64,000 nucleotides of DNA, from contig OY741264.1 of assembly GCA_963514095.1 (NCBI GenBank), positions 15,095,866 through 15,159,865 on the forward strand. The letters run 5' to 3'. The notes below the pieces were generated by a model. That model saw only the letters and a program-made list of their open reading frames with translations. It searched no databases and was not told the DNA's origin. Positions 14,215 through 24,708 of the stretch are shown piece by piece (positions within the stretch are counted from its first letter, which is position 1; every line of letters starts with the position of its first letter). The stretch comes from Eutrigla gurnardus (taxonomy: Eukaryota; Chordata; Actinopteri; Perciformes; Triglidae). Position numbers and translations under genes: made by a program.

Positions 14215-14385
14215 ATAACTGCTGATGCATCAGCTATTGACTGTTTGAGCGCTCGTGATAACGCTCAAGGCGAAACTGGGAGCAAAATGACAGCATCAAC
14301 TGCCTGCAATAAAGTGCAGTGCGCCAGACCAAGGGAGCTCTAATTGACAGCTGTCAACCTAATGGGAGCCATGACGGAAGATTCT
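14215..14385. promoter_or_regulatory. Candidate intronic enhancer with a palindromic MEIS/TGIF-type site
   Basis: The block holds a perfect 14-base palindrome TTGACAGCTGTCAA at 14344-14357, which contains two opposed TGACAG half-sites, the preferred sequence of TALE homeodomain dimers (MEIS, PREP, TGIF). Around it are GATGCATCAGC and AGCTCTAATTGACAG. Function is inferred from motif content. Confidence 0.4.
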
Positions 14386-15619
14386 GGGAGAGGGAGGAAA
14401 AGAAACACTGTTTATAAACCATCAGCCACTTATCCTCAAGCAAGGGAAGGGGGGGGGCGGGGGGACGAGGGAGCTCAATCTCCCCTCCCTCCCCCTCTCT
14501 TCCTCTGTCTCTCCGTCTATGATTGTCGTTTGTCTACTTACTTGCTTTTTCATTTGCTCACACTTTCTCTTTCCCCCGCGCACATAATCTTTTTTTACAA
14601 TCTCATTACCTTCCTGTCTTTCCCTATGATAGAATATTTAACTATGCAACAGTTCTCCCACTTTATATCTTTTCTCCTCTCTTGTTTCATTGTGGCAGAG
14701 CGGAGTGGGGCAGGAGCACTGAGAAAGGCAGAGGAAGGCCATAACTAATCACAGTGTCAGTTCGCTGCCTGGGAAAGACTCACTCTGCACACAGTAATGC
14801 AGCGAGCAGGACTGAGACCGGGATGCACAGGCTGACTGGGACTGAAACATGGGCCGTTTTAGGCAAGCGAGGGCAGATTTGGGATTTGACTGGCCAACTT
14901 AGCTTGTTAGCGGTCCTAAAACTGTGATTTCCCAACATTTTTCGCTTGCGAGGTAAAGTGATATCTGACCCGTCGGCACAGGTTGCATAAATATATGTAG
15001 TGAGCCATTTCCTCATATTGTGTCATTTGAATATCTTTCCTGTCCTGAATAAACTACAAAGTACGTCAAAGGAGGTTATTAAAAAAATCATTAAAATCTT
15101 GCTTTTTGATTGATTGATTTTTTTTTACAACTCTCTTTACACTCATTTTGTGGTGACCTCGTAGATTAACGTTGCAAATGTGGGGGTCTCGGCCCTTCAA
15201 ATAAAAAGCCACGGACAAGAAACACTGGACAAATATAAAAGAAATATATATATAATAAAGATCAACTTTAAAAAAACAAAACAAGTATTCTTAAATAAGG
15301 AAATAGAATGCAATATAATAGCCTGATTTTGTCATGGTAACTCATTTTTAAATAAATATCAGGCTTTTTATATTTGTATAACTTCTTTGTCTTCGGATGA
15401 CTCTGAAAGTGATCCTGCAGTTTGAGCAAGTTAATGCAAGTAAACGGAAATGAAGGAAACTGAAGAAAAGACTAAGATTTAAAGCAGCGTCATTAATTCG
15501 ACTTCCTGAGAAACTCTATTTTTAATAAATGTTTGGTGACTGAAATCCAAACCCATACACGGCAATATGTTGACATGTAAAACTAATGAAATGTTAGATT
15601 ATTGCACTTAATTTCAAAG

Positions 15620-15850
15620 AGAACTCCCCTCACTTTTATTCTCACTCGATCTGATCTGCCAGCAGCTTCTAGAGCAATCATTGCATTTGAAATAAAAGAG
15701 TTAACGTCGTTTAGTTGGAGTGAGGAGGGAAGCAGCCGGAGCATAAGCACAAAAAGACCGTCACCTTTCAGTTTAATGGACCGCAGATGGTAAAACTTTG
15801 AAGCGCCATTATTCAAACACATCCACTTCATTAGAAATCAGAGAGGACGA
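15620..15850. promoter_or_regulatory. Candidate conserved intronic element
   Basis: Complex sequence in the first intron with repeated AATCATTGCATTTG (octamer-like), GAGTTAACG, CGCCATTATT and TTCATTAG motifs and no simple repeat. It reads open on both strands for about 60-80 codons, but I recognise no protein, and enhancer use is more likely. Confidence 0.3.
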
Positions 15851-16089
15851 CTTTCACTTCAAGGACGACAAACCTCGGAATTTCATCTTTGACTGAAGGA
15901 CTATTTTAGTCATTCTTCTAGCATGTCGTGTGTGTTTCACTTCCAGGCGAGCAGCTTTGTGACGTTGAAGAGGGGACTCGAGAAGAAGAATGCCATCCGA
16001 GTTATTTAAAAGAATAGTTTGTGTCCGCTAAGATTACTATGTAAAAATAAACAATAGTAATTCACCGTTCAATAAAACAACATGTAGGG

Positions 16090-16265
16090 CTTATGGGAAG
16101 TGTGGAAGGTGTCACTCTCATTAATACAATTATCAAGACCTTTTTTAAAACAAGGTTAATTAGCTTCATTATGTTGACATGTTCCATTAGCTCCTATTGC
16201 CACCCACTAAAGTGGACTATAAGCTCCGCTGCAAGGCGGCAGATTATTATTAACGTGTTTTTTTC
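16090..16265. promoter_or_regulatory. Candidate conserved intronic element
   Basis: The block contains CTCATTAATACAATTATC, GGTTAATTAGC, CCATTAGC and CCACTAAAGTGG (a perfect palindrome) in non-repetitive sequence. The concentration of TAAT cores suggests homeodomain binding. Confidence 0.3.
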
Positions 16266-16379
16266 ACAAACAAGATCGGTGTCGCGTAGAACAGCAAAAC
16301 GCCCTGTTCCTGTGTGCCATTTACAGCCGAACAATGTGTGTGTCTGCATTGTGAGGACATGCAAGTGTCCCCGCTGCCT

Positions 16380-16381
<2 letters not shown>

Positions 16382-16419
<38 letters not shown>
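16382..16419. repeat. (GT)n(GA)n microsatellite
   Basis: GT run ending in a short GA run. Confidence 0.9.
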
Positions 16420-16519
16420 TATATTTAAATGGGCCACTGCATCTCGACTTAGATCCACCACGAGTGCAACGTTAACACACATCAAGCATGATTAATCTCC
16501 TGCTCTCATCTACAATCAA

Positions 16520-16520
<1 letters not shown>

Positions 16521-16580
<60 letters not shown>
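16521..16580. repeat. (CA)n(GA)n microsatellite
   Basis: CA run passing into a GA run. Confidence 0.95.
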
Positions 16581-17324
16581 AGGAGAAGAGAAATCCCAGA
16601 AATCAGCTGCTTTTCCTCCTCGGCTGCCATCTATCTCTCGTTGGACAGAACCAAATCTGTCTTGATGTTAATATTTACATAAATCATGCTTAGCCTCTTT
16701 GGACACCATGCTGATGATAGGTGTTTCTGGGAAAAAAATGTAAAAAAATATCAACGGGGGTGAAAAATCCTCCCACTCCGGGAAAGTGTCATTGAGTAGC
16801 TAATAATGACCAGTGTCAACGTCATCAATCTGCAGCGGGCTCATAGGAGAACAATACACCTTCACACACACAGACACATACGAGGCTGCGTTACTGCTAA
16901 GCAACCTTCAGCTGAAATAAGCCACGGAGAAAGCTCACAATATGAGATGTGTCGAATTTGAAATTGTAAAAAAAAAAAAAAATACAGATGAAAAAAAAAT
17001 GTACTGGCTGTTGGAGCTTCCTTCACATAACAATGATCTGTTTGGTCTCGCTCGGCTTTGAAGCCCACAGACAAAAGCCGGCCGCTCGCCTGAGCTTTGT
17101 CCTTTCCTGATGTCAGGAGAAAAAATAAATACCCTTGGTTGGAAAATGCCGTGTACGTGCACACGTATATACACGACCTGCATCGGTGGTGACCTCTGGC
17201 CGCTTTCATGAGATATCCTCACTGCTAATTTTAGCAATTCCTACCCAACAAGCACCGTCCAGAGGTTCACCTGTGGTGGGGTTGACAAAGGGACTTCGGA
17301 TGGGGGGGGGGGTGTAAATGAGGA

Positions 17325-17480
17325 CGATGTAAGATCAAGTTGATTACATCCAACTATGCCGCAGACCTAATTGGCGAGTGTGACAGTGTGCTGAGCTTGT
17401 CATCTCCAATCATTAGGCCTGTCAGAGATCCATCAGATGCTCGGCTAATTAGGAGAACGCTAATGAAGCTGGCAAAACAA
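17325..17480. promoter_or_regulatory. Candidate conserved intronic element
   Basis: Non-repetitive sequence with TTGATTACATCC, CCTAATTGG, CCAATCATTAGG, GGCTAATTAGG and GCTAATGAAGC, five TAAT-core sites in about 150 bases. It follows a G-rich run and precedes a (GT)n tract. Confidence 0.35.
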
Positions 17481-18406
17481 CTCCTCTTTTTAGACGGCTG
17501 AATGCGCTCCGTCGCTGGGGTGGGAAGTGTGTGTGTGTTGGATGAGGGAGAGAGAGAGAGGAAGAGTGCGTGGGATCGCTACGGATAGAGACACAGAGAG
17601 AGATATGTGTGTGTGTGTGTGCGTGTGTCTGTGTGTGCAAAGTCAAATAAATTGGTTACTTCTTTTTGTTGCCCGTGTGTGAGCAGATCGCCACGGAAGA
17701 GTTGGCCGCGTGACGCCATATTTTCGAGGCCATCTACATACGGTCCGCTTTGGTGGCGACCAATTAAGACCACATGAAGAGCTCAGAAGAAGTAGATTCA
17801 AAAGGAAGTGTTCAATAAACACGCTGACCTTTAACCAGATTTACGAGTTTATGTAATTTTAGCAAATTTGATGGTTGACTGAATCACTGAAGCCCGGCGC
17901 GATCCACCCACCGTCTTTAACCGCAGACCCTTAAAGATTGCTTCATTTTTTTTCTCAGTGCAGGAGAGAGAGAGACCAAAGCAGGGACATAAAAGGGAGG
18001 AAAAAGAGACAGAAAGGGAGAAAAAAACCAACAACCTTACTGTGTACTCTGCCCCCTCCCGAGTTCCTAATCAAGGCCTATCATTTGCCATCCTCCCATA
18101 ACTCTTGCCATCACTACGGCGCAATCAATTTGTCATCACTCTTTGTGTGCCATGCAGTCCTCCTCAACCTTATAACTTGCAGCTGTGAGCGAGGGGGGGG
18201 GGTGATGTGGGAAAGAGGAGGAGGAATGAAGGGTAAGAAGAAAATAGGAAGCTGCCAATAGTCTAAAATGAAACTCCTCCTTCGCCTGCCTCGTGTTTGT
18301 TCTCGTCCGCTCATCGGAGAAATAAATGCCTCATTTTCTCTCCCGCTCTCACTGCCGGCACACTCACTGATCATTCCGGCTGAATAAAAAGTCATCTCGC
18401 CGCGCA

Positions 18407-18444
18407 TCCATCCATCCATCCATCCATCCATCCATCCATCCATC
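18407..18444. repeat. (CATC)n microsatellite
   Basis: About nine tetranucleotide units, without the LINE tail that accompanies the similar run at 29012. Confidence 0.9.
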
Positions 18445-18532
18445 TGTCTGTCCGTTCCTTCACCCCCACCCATCGTGTCCATTAGGGCTAAAACATTTTG
18501 ATCAAGTAAAGCCCTGGGCTGAGAATACATAA

Positions 18533-18533
<1 letters not shown>

Positions 18534-18574
<41 letters not shown>
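18534..18574. repeat. (CT)n microsatellite
   Basis: Perfect CT run bordering a candidate enhancer. Confidence 0.95.
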
Positions 18575-18579
<5 letters not shown>

Positions 18580-18740
18580 CCAGCCTCTGATTGACCATTA
18601 GGGCCATTGATGAATGTGGCTGTCAGAGGGCAGACAATTAAATCAAATATGAAACAAAGTCTCTCTGACGGGCCCTTCTGATGGAGCAAACCAGTCTTCC
18701 GCCTCACGATTAGGCTAATAGTTACATTTTTCATACCACT
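18575..18740. promoter_or_regulatory. Candidate conserved intronic element
   Basis: Complex sequence tightly bracketed by a (CT)n and a (GT)n microsatellite, with TGATTGACCATTAGGGCCATTGATG, GACAATTAAATC and GGCTAATAG motifs. The sharp repeat borders on both sides suggest selection has kept the centre free of expansion. Confidence 0.35.
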
Positions 18741-18741
18741 C

Positions 18742-18748
18742 TGTGTGT

Positions 18749-18779
<31 letters not shown>
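18742..18779. repeat. (GT)n microsatellite
   Basis: GT run at the other border of that candidate enhancer. Confidence 0.95.
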
Positions 18780-18782
<3 letters not shown>

Positions 18783-19424
18783 CGAAAAGTAGTGCACACT
18801 TGTTTATATGTATTATAAAGTCCCGGCAGCATGTCTTCCGAGCATGCACCACTGCACACATGTAATTACGTGCGTGTGCTGCTAGGCTGCAGCCACATTC
18901 GTATTTCCTCGAGAGTGAAACAAAGTTGCAAACAAGAGTGGGCTTCGGTAAAATGTTCCAGTGAAATGTTAAAGGTCACACATGAGTCATGGTTAATTCC
19001 CTGTAATAAACACGAACGGTAATTAACGGGCCAAAAGCTACAGAAAGAAAAGAAAAGAAATATATATAAATATATATTTATATATATATAGTGACTGAAA
19101 ATCGCAAAATTCGAAAATTATTAGTGTCGTAAATTATCTGATGAGAATACCGAAAACCTCGGCGTCCACTTCAATGGGAACATAAAATAAATGCTGAGTG
19201 AGTGCAGTTCATTATCCTCGTCAAGTCCGAAGCGAAGGGGTGGAGGGGTGGAAGGTAAGAAATCAAAGCTAATAAAAGTGGGGGGAAAAATAGATACAAA
19301 AAATGCAATTAAACGCTGGTATTAATGGCTAGAAGTTTGTGAGGCCAGACGTGACTTCAGCAGGCCCTTTGCTTTGCTACCGGAGAGAGCGAGGGAGGGA
19401 GGCGGAGGGGGGGGGAAGAGAGGG

Positions 19425-20010
19425 AGGCGGGGTGATTTATTGACACTTATCGGGAATGAACAGATCAAAGGCTCGGCCAGATGACAGGCGATCAATCAGG
19501 CGTCAAATCAAAGATGGCAATTGTCCATTAAAGCTCTCTTCCAGTATGCACTCCTTCCCCGGGCTGTGAACTAATCTTTAGACTCGGAGAAGTCCTTTTT
19601 TCCCAGAAACTGAAGGGAATTAGAGAAAGAAAACAAGGAAGGAATCTCCGGAGGGGTTATTATATTAAAGTCTCAAAGTAATAGAAGCACAAACTCTAAG
19701 AATGTTTTTCCATGTCAAATTTTCTAAGAATACGCTGATATGATATGGGGATGAAATCTATTATTGTGCAGTTTCTTATTCCGGTGATGAATATTACCGC
19801 AACGCGACGGCGTGACAGTATCAGCGCTAGGCCGCCAAACACAGGCGGTGTGAGGGATGTTAGATCGTGATCGCAGAAGACAAGCATAGCTAAAAGAGTC
19901 AACTTCCTGTAATTTATCGGCTTGTTTAAGAGCTAATCCGACTCAAGGAAATCACCAGGCAGCAAAGGCCTCCGTGACAGTCAGCTGACCCACCAAGCCT
20001 CTCCAGTGTA
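19425..20010. promoter_or_regulatory. Candidate conserved intronic elements near the first exon
   Basis: From 19430 to 19560 there are three related ATCAA-type sites (GATCAAAGG, CGATCAATCAGG, CAAATCAAAGATGG) of the TCF/LEF and HOX/PBX kind. A second block at 19790-20010 has GGCGGTGTGAG and AGCTAATCCGAC. Both lie 1-1.5 kb inside the intron from the first exon. Confidence 0.35.
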
Positions 20011-20855
20011 CATCCCTGATTCCAGTCAATATCTACGAGAAAGAGGAGGAGGAGGAAGAGGAAGGAGGCGCCGAGGAAGAAAGATCATGTTCTCCGAGGA
20101 CAAGGAGAGACAAATGAAGAATAGGAAGGAGAAGAATGAAAACAAGTTGGTTTTTCACACACTGACATTCTCTTTCTAGGACGCACGCAGCGCTACGCCG
20201 AGGCTGACCTGTGACCTTTGTGAGAGGCAATAGTACGATTGCTCTAACGAGTGTCCACACCTGTAAAACATCCAAACCCTATTTGTTTTATTTTCTGACA
20301 CACGTGTGTTAAAAATATTAATAATCTAACAAATTGTTCTAGGTATGGATTGATGTAAGCATTATTTTTCCATTAATCAATTTGCCTATAAAACATCGTT
20401 TTCCAAAGACGTGGGTGTCATCATTAGCACGTACAACTGAAACGAGCAGGAAACACTTTGTGTTTAAGGAGCTGGAAACTGCAAATGTTTGACAGTTTGA
20501 CTTGAAAAGTGACTGAAACTGATTTGTTTTTTCTTCTGTGGATCGACTTTCAGCTCTACCTTTTTTTTAACCAAAAACACTTGAAGCAAAAAAAAAGTCT
20601 TTAAAATAACATAAAATAATAAGGTGAGATGAGAGAGGTATATGTGGTTGACGTTGCACATCAGCTGATTACAATAGGAGGAATTATGATCGATATGTCT
20701 AGTGTGAGGTCAAAAGTTGTGTCGAGGGCACTGGAGCTGTGAAAAGTACAGCCAGAGTGCTACATGTTCGCCCTTCTCTTTCTTAGTGTACAGTAGCCTA
20801 CACAACAGAGGATGCGTTTGCGGATTGAGGGAAATAATAAAGAAAAGTAACTGAA

Positions 20856-20939
20856 TGAGGGAGGGGGGGGGAGGGGGGGATAGAGACAGAGAGAGAGAGA
20901 GCGAGAGAGAGAGAGAGGGAGAGAGAGGGGGGGAGGGAT
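20856..20939. repeat. Purine-rich GA/G tract
   Basis: An almost pure purine strand just inside the intron, next to the Teashirt donor. Confidence 0.85.
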
Positions 20940-20966
20940 TGCATTCAAGCCAAAGCCAGTGCGTAC

Positions 20967-21006
20967 CTGCGGCGCGCCGAGGCGCCTCTTGCTTCCTCCG
21001 CGGCAT
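20967..21006 (-). CDS. tshz3: Teashirt zinc-finger homeobox protein, first coding exon (N-terminal 13 codons)
   Basis: On the minus strand an ATG at 21006 opens MPRRKQEAPRRAA plus one base, followed at 20966 by a splice donor (CAG|GTACGC). MPRRKQ-APRRAA is the invariant start of vertebrate Teashirt proteins, nuclear transcriptional repressors with widely spaced C2H2 zinc fingers and a homeobox, active in trunk, neural, kidney and smooth-muscle development. Known family genes have this tiny first coding exon, a very long intron, then one exon with nearly all the protein. From memory, TSHZ3 has APRRAA, TSHZ1 APRRSA and TSHZ2 APKRAA, so TSHZ3 fits best; I cannot tell teleost paralogue a from b. 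Position 7 is E where most members have Q. The start has G at -3. The frame is open upstream to about 21183 but without an ATG, which supports this start. The second exon is not in the window. Confidence 0.85.
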
Positions 21007-21350
21007 GTCGGCTTCGGGGGGCCGGCAGGGAGTTCTTCTGTGGCCCCGCTGATTCGACGCTGCCTGGGGGATCCGCGGGAGCTTTGATACACAGTGTCCC
21101 CCCCTGGGTGCGCTCTCAGGGCTCCCACATAGATCGGGGTGGGTGTGTGTAAGGAGGGGAGGGTGTGCAGTTTTCGAACACAAAAAGAAATCAGATGAGC
21201 CAGTAGATGCGAAGATAATAATAAGAATAAAAAAAAAACAATGGAGAGGGAGGAGGGGGGGGATGTGAGTCCTCCGGTTGTCTGCTCTCTCTCCGTCGGT
21301 CGCTCCGTCGCTCTCTCGCCCGCTCCGACTTGGATGGACGCGGTGGGAGC
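21007..21350 (-). other. tshz3: Probable 5' UTR of the Teashirt exon
   Basis: This is the GC-rich sequence immediately upstream of the Teashirt ATG. Read on the minus strand it passes from a GAGCGGGCGAGAGAGCGACG-type leader through a T-rich stretch to the start codon. It holds a four-codon upstream frame (MWEP, 21130-21116) in another frame, which could dampen translation. The 5' limit is a guess because no transcription start can be read directly. Confidence 0.5.
21116..21130 (-). promoter_or_regulatory. Short upstream ORF in the Teashirt leader
   Basis: ATG TGG GAG CCC TGA lies about 110 bases before the main start, inside the presumed 5' UTR. Such short frames commonly reduce or regulate translation of the main frame. 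Use in vivo is inferred only. Confidence 0.35.
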
Positions 21351-21625
21351 TGGATCAGAAGGGGGCTTCGCGGTCGAAAAAAAATAATAATAAAAAGACA
21401 GAGTATGGAGGTTTTAAAAAAGCGCCTCGTGTCTCCGTGTGATCCTCTCTACTTGGCGTCGGGTGCTGCAACAGGCGAGCTTGAAAGAGGGATAAAAACC
21501 AAATGATCGCGTCAGTCAAAAAGTCCGCAAAACAAGGGGGACAACACATCAAGAGCTGACACAACTGAAGCCCTGCGCCTCCTCTACGGTTCAACCTCTC
21601 CGCCGCTGATAGGCGTCACGTAGCT

Positions 21626-21724
21626 CCCTGTCTCTCCCTCCCTCTCTCTCTCGCTCTGCCTCTTTGCCCCTCTCTCTCTCTTTCTCCCCCTCTCTCTCTC
21701 TCTCTCTCTCCCTCTCTCTCTTTC
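21626..21724. repeat. Pyrimidine-rich CT tract
   Basis: An almost pure pyrimidine strand on the promoter side of the Teashirt leader, complementary in kind to the tract at 20856. Confidence 0.85.
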
Positions 21725-22622
21725 TGTCAGTCACTGCCTCGTTCCATCCCCGTTTATTCCCAACGAGCGGGCTAATCATGAGCTTGCTTTTGGTTCTGCG
21801 CGTAGACCGTCGCTCGTGTGGCGAACGGATATCTGGAGAGGACGGGGCCGCTATACGCGCAGACACATGGTAGCCCAACAGAAACACTCACATTTACAGT
21901 ATCGTCCACGAGCAGGCTTGACATGTGCGATCTGAACGCGAATGCATACTTACTTTACGGGCTGATCCTCCATGAGGTTTCCGCGTTTCCCCCCTCTCCC
22001 GGTAATCACGCGCAATTCAAAGCCAAGAGGTGGACCAGCCGAAACGTGCCTGAAAGCATCTCATAAAAATCCATTCGGCTCTCGCAAGTCCTGTTGGTGT
22101 AAGGTGGGTGGAGGGGGAGTTAGAAAAAAAAAAAGCCCCATGCAGGTTTTTTTTTTTTTCAGTTTGTTATTCTCAGCGACGAAGAAAAGAGGAGGAGGAG
22201 GAGGAAGAGGAGGTGACGACCGGGACTTGGTCACCCGCACGCTGCCCTTGCCTGGCGCCGCTACGAAATTTTGTCCGAGAGCTGCTTTGAAAAAATCCGC
22301 TGAGGGCAAAGTCACACAGTCAGTATGTTGCGCGCGCGTGTGCGCGTTATTGCAACTGTGCGCGCGTTTGCGCGTGTGCGTGTGTGTCTGTGTGTGCCCG
22401 AATCGATGAGATACGCGCTTGATTGGGTCTCCCTTGTTGTAATAATGTACATGAGGAGGAGGAGGGGACGGGCTCAGGCTGCTCCCATGCACGCGGGCGG
22501 GCTGGAGCGCACGGATCAGCCGAGCTCAAGCGCCTTCTGCCAAACACACTTTCTTGGCCCGCCGATGGTACTTTTCTCCCGTTTTTCTTTTCTTTTCTTG
22601 CTTTACGTGGCCTGATAGGAGC

Positions 22623-22630
22623 TATTTAAA
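22623..22630 (+). promoter_or_regulatory. TATA-like box for a divergent plus-strand transcript
   Basis: TATTTAAA sits in GC-rich sequence, about 30 bases before the region I take as the start of a plus-strand first exon. This is a weak match by itself, supported by the splice signals downstream. Confidence 0.35.
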
Positions 22631-22654
22631 TCAGGCACGCAGCGAACGAGACGT

Positions 22655-22782
22655 GTCTCCGTGCGCGCTCTCCTTCCTGCGCCTCCAGTGACCGGAGAGG
22701 CGCAAAAGCCCCTCACCAAGCGCGGTCCCCGTTTATTTGGCACAGAATGGAATAAAGTACTTTTTTTCTCTCCTCTTCACAG
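22655..22782 (+). ncRNA. Candidate first exon of a divergent transcript
   Basis: This stretch lies downstream of the TATA-like box and ends CAG|GTAAGA, a strong splice donor at 22783. The 20 bases before the junction are a pyrimidine tract ending CAG, so the same point is also a good acceptor. It could therefore be a donor ending a first exon or a zero-length recursive splice site. The only ATG near the end (ATG GAA TAA at 22746) stops at once, so the exon would be noncoding. The 5' end is approximate. Confidence 0.4.
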
Positions 22783-22956
22783 GTAAGATCCTCCTATGTT
22801 GTAGCTTATTCAAATATGTTCTGGGGATGCCGTTGCTCCGTATGCCCCCCCCCCCCCCCCCCTCCCTTTACAGTGAGGAATAAAAGTTTTTTTTTTTTTT
22901 TTTTTTAGTTGGTGAGGTGGATTAAAAAAAAAGATGTATTCTCCTGTATTTTTCAG

Positions 22957-23037
22957 GCAATCCTCGGGCTGGATGGCTTCACTGTGGCGAACACAACGGG
23001 TACAGGATTCTCGAAGAACAAGGGAGAGCTATAAAGG
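22957..23037 (+). CDS. Candidate internal exon of a divergent transcript (coding status unknown)
   Basis: A pyrimidine-rich acceptor (CTGTATTTTTCAG) at 22956 and a near-consensus donor (AAAGG|GTGAGT) at 23038 bound 81 bases. An ATG at 22973 opens a frame, MASLWRTQRVQDSRRTRESY then K, that stays open to the donor and ends with two bases of a split codon. I do not recognise the peptide. The transcript would run away from the Teashirt exon, like the divergent noncoding RNAs common at developmental promoters, so the frame may be incidental. It could alternatively be a 5' UTR exon. Confidence 0.45.
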
Positions 23038-24140
23038 GTGAGTTGCCAAAGGCTGTCTTTCTCTCACCTCCTGTCTCCCCCCCGCGCCAGATGTGCCGCT
23101 GCCGCCTCGTCTCTCCCGTTCATCAATAGCCGGAGAAACAGCTTACTCCGTCGGATCCGCCGAGGGAATCAGATCCCCACGCAGCCTTCTTTTTCCTCCT
23201 CCACGTGTCGCCCCTCGGGTAAACCGGGGGAGTCTGTCCGTTGCTTGTCCTTTCACCGGGCTCGGTGGAAGGGTTGATGATTGGTGACTCTCCGCCGATC
23301 CGAGGATGTTTTCGCCCTAATCTCACCGCGACTGTGTGCGCCGCTCCACCACTGCATGCCGTTAGATCCGCCCAAGCATCTGTCCGTCTTTCCATTGGCG
23401 CATCCATCAGTGTCACACGCGCGCTCGCTCGCGCGCACACACACACACACACACAGCTGCCATGCGCACATTCCTTGCCACACTACAATCCCCCCTCCCA
23501 CCCTCGCGGTGTACACTCAATCATAACACTCATTCACACGCGCAAACACACGCAACGCGCCCGCGCTTCCAGGCTTTGGAGTGCTCTCTCCTCTCCGTCT
23601 GATTGACACAACCCACTTTCTTAAAAGCCCGTCAGCGAGCGCGCTGCGTTTTGGGGTGACATTTTCTCTCCCAAATACGAGTCCGAGTGTTTTTTTTCTT
23701 GCCTCTCGCGGCGTCAAACATTTGCTTTCTTCCTAAATATCTACAAGACCAGGAATAAAAGAAAAGCACTTGTGTCAAGTGGCTGCATTTTGAGTCATAG
23801 AAACACTTCCTCGGTGTGAAGCGTTAGGATCGGTGCTCTGCAAAACACTTAAATTCCCGTTGGAATAGACTTATGTTTGCGAGACAAAAGCACACGAAAC
23901 ACACGCAATACCGTAATAAACCCGGTGTTTACGTGGGATTTACGTTGCTCACGTATATGCGAATGCTGCCTTTTGTGTCCTGCAGCAAATCTCAGTGAAT
24001 TGGTATCATTTGTATACCGTTATTAATAAAATCACTTTCATTCATCAAGTATAAATACAAAAGTTTCAAACCGTCAAACTTACACCAAAATGTGTTTTAT
24101 TGTCTTAACAAGTTTAATGAGTTCAGTTGTTACCTGTTAC

Positions 24141-24206
<66 letters not shown>

Positions 24207-24207
24207 C
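24141..24207. repeat. (CTTT)n microsatellite
   Basis: About sixteen tetranucleotide units. Confidence 0.95.
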
Positions 24208-24340
24208 TGTTCTTCCTTATTCAGTGCAGCAGACATGGGGAGACTTTGGGGGAAATCTGGTGTCAATTGACAAATATTGGCTGAAAGTGTTGTGCGTGTT
24301 CACTAATGGGGATGTAGACACGCAGACATGCGCCTACCTT

Positions 24341-24341
<1 letters not shown>

Positions 24342-24421
<80 letters not shown>
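24342..24421. repeat. (GA)n microsatellite
   Basis: Perfect run of about 40 units. Confidence 0.95.
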
Positions 24422-24424
<3 letters not shown>

Positions 24425-24648
24425 CTTCTATGCATCCAGTTGCCAGACACATGAAGAGGAAACTCAAATGGAGCTCAAAAGTCAAATGAATCACAAATTA
24501 ATGATTTCTCCTCTTGATAATACTGCAGCGCTGTTAAAGCCTTAGATGGGCTACGATGGACCTGATGATTTATACCAGTCTGGCAACAAAAGAAAAAAAC
24601 ATTAATAAAAGATAATAACAATAATAATATTGATGATATTCTACTACT

Positions 24649-24655
24649 ATTATTA

Positions 24656-24707
<52 letters not shown>
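24649..24707. repeat. (TTA)n microsatellite
   Basis: Trinucleotide run inside a wider AT-rich zone with the complementary AATAAT motif on both sides. Confidence 0.95.

Positions 24708-24708
<1 letters not shown>

Larger units (their letters stand above)
20930..23720. promoter_or_regulatory. CpG-rich bidirectional promoter region
   Basis: CpG dinucleotides and GC content rise sharply compared with the AT-rich flanks, with runs such as gcgcgcgtgtgcgcg at 22331 and many CG pairs at 21290-21330, 22200-22400, 22640-22740 and 23080-23660. The minus-strand Teashirt exon is at one side and plus-strand candidate exons at the other, the layout of a divergent CpG-island promoter. A GA-rich and a CT-rich tract bracket the Teashirt leader. 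Confidence 0.65.

Noticed and set aside
18114..18797. 227-codon open frame on the minus strand
   Set aside because: It crosses GT, CT and CATC microsatellites (THTHTH, RERERE, WMDGWMDG) and has no recognisable domain.
20710..21183. Longer minus-strand frame running through the Teashirt exon
   Set aside because: It has no ATG upstream of 21006 and its part below 20967 is intron; the conserved MPRRKQ start and donor define the real exon.
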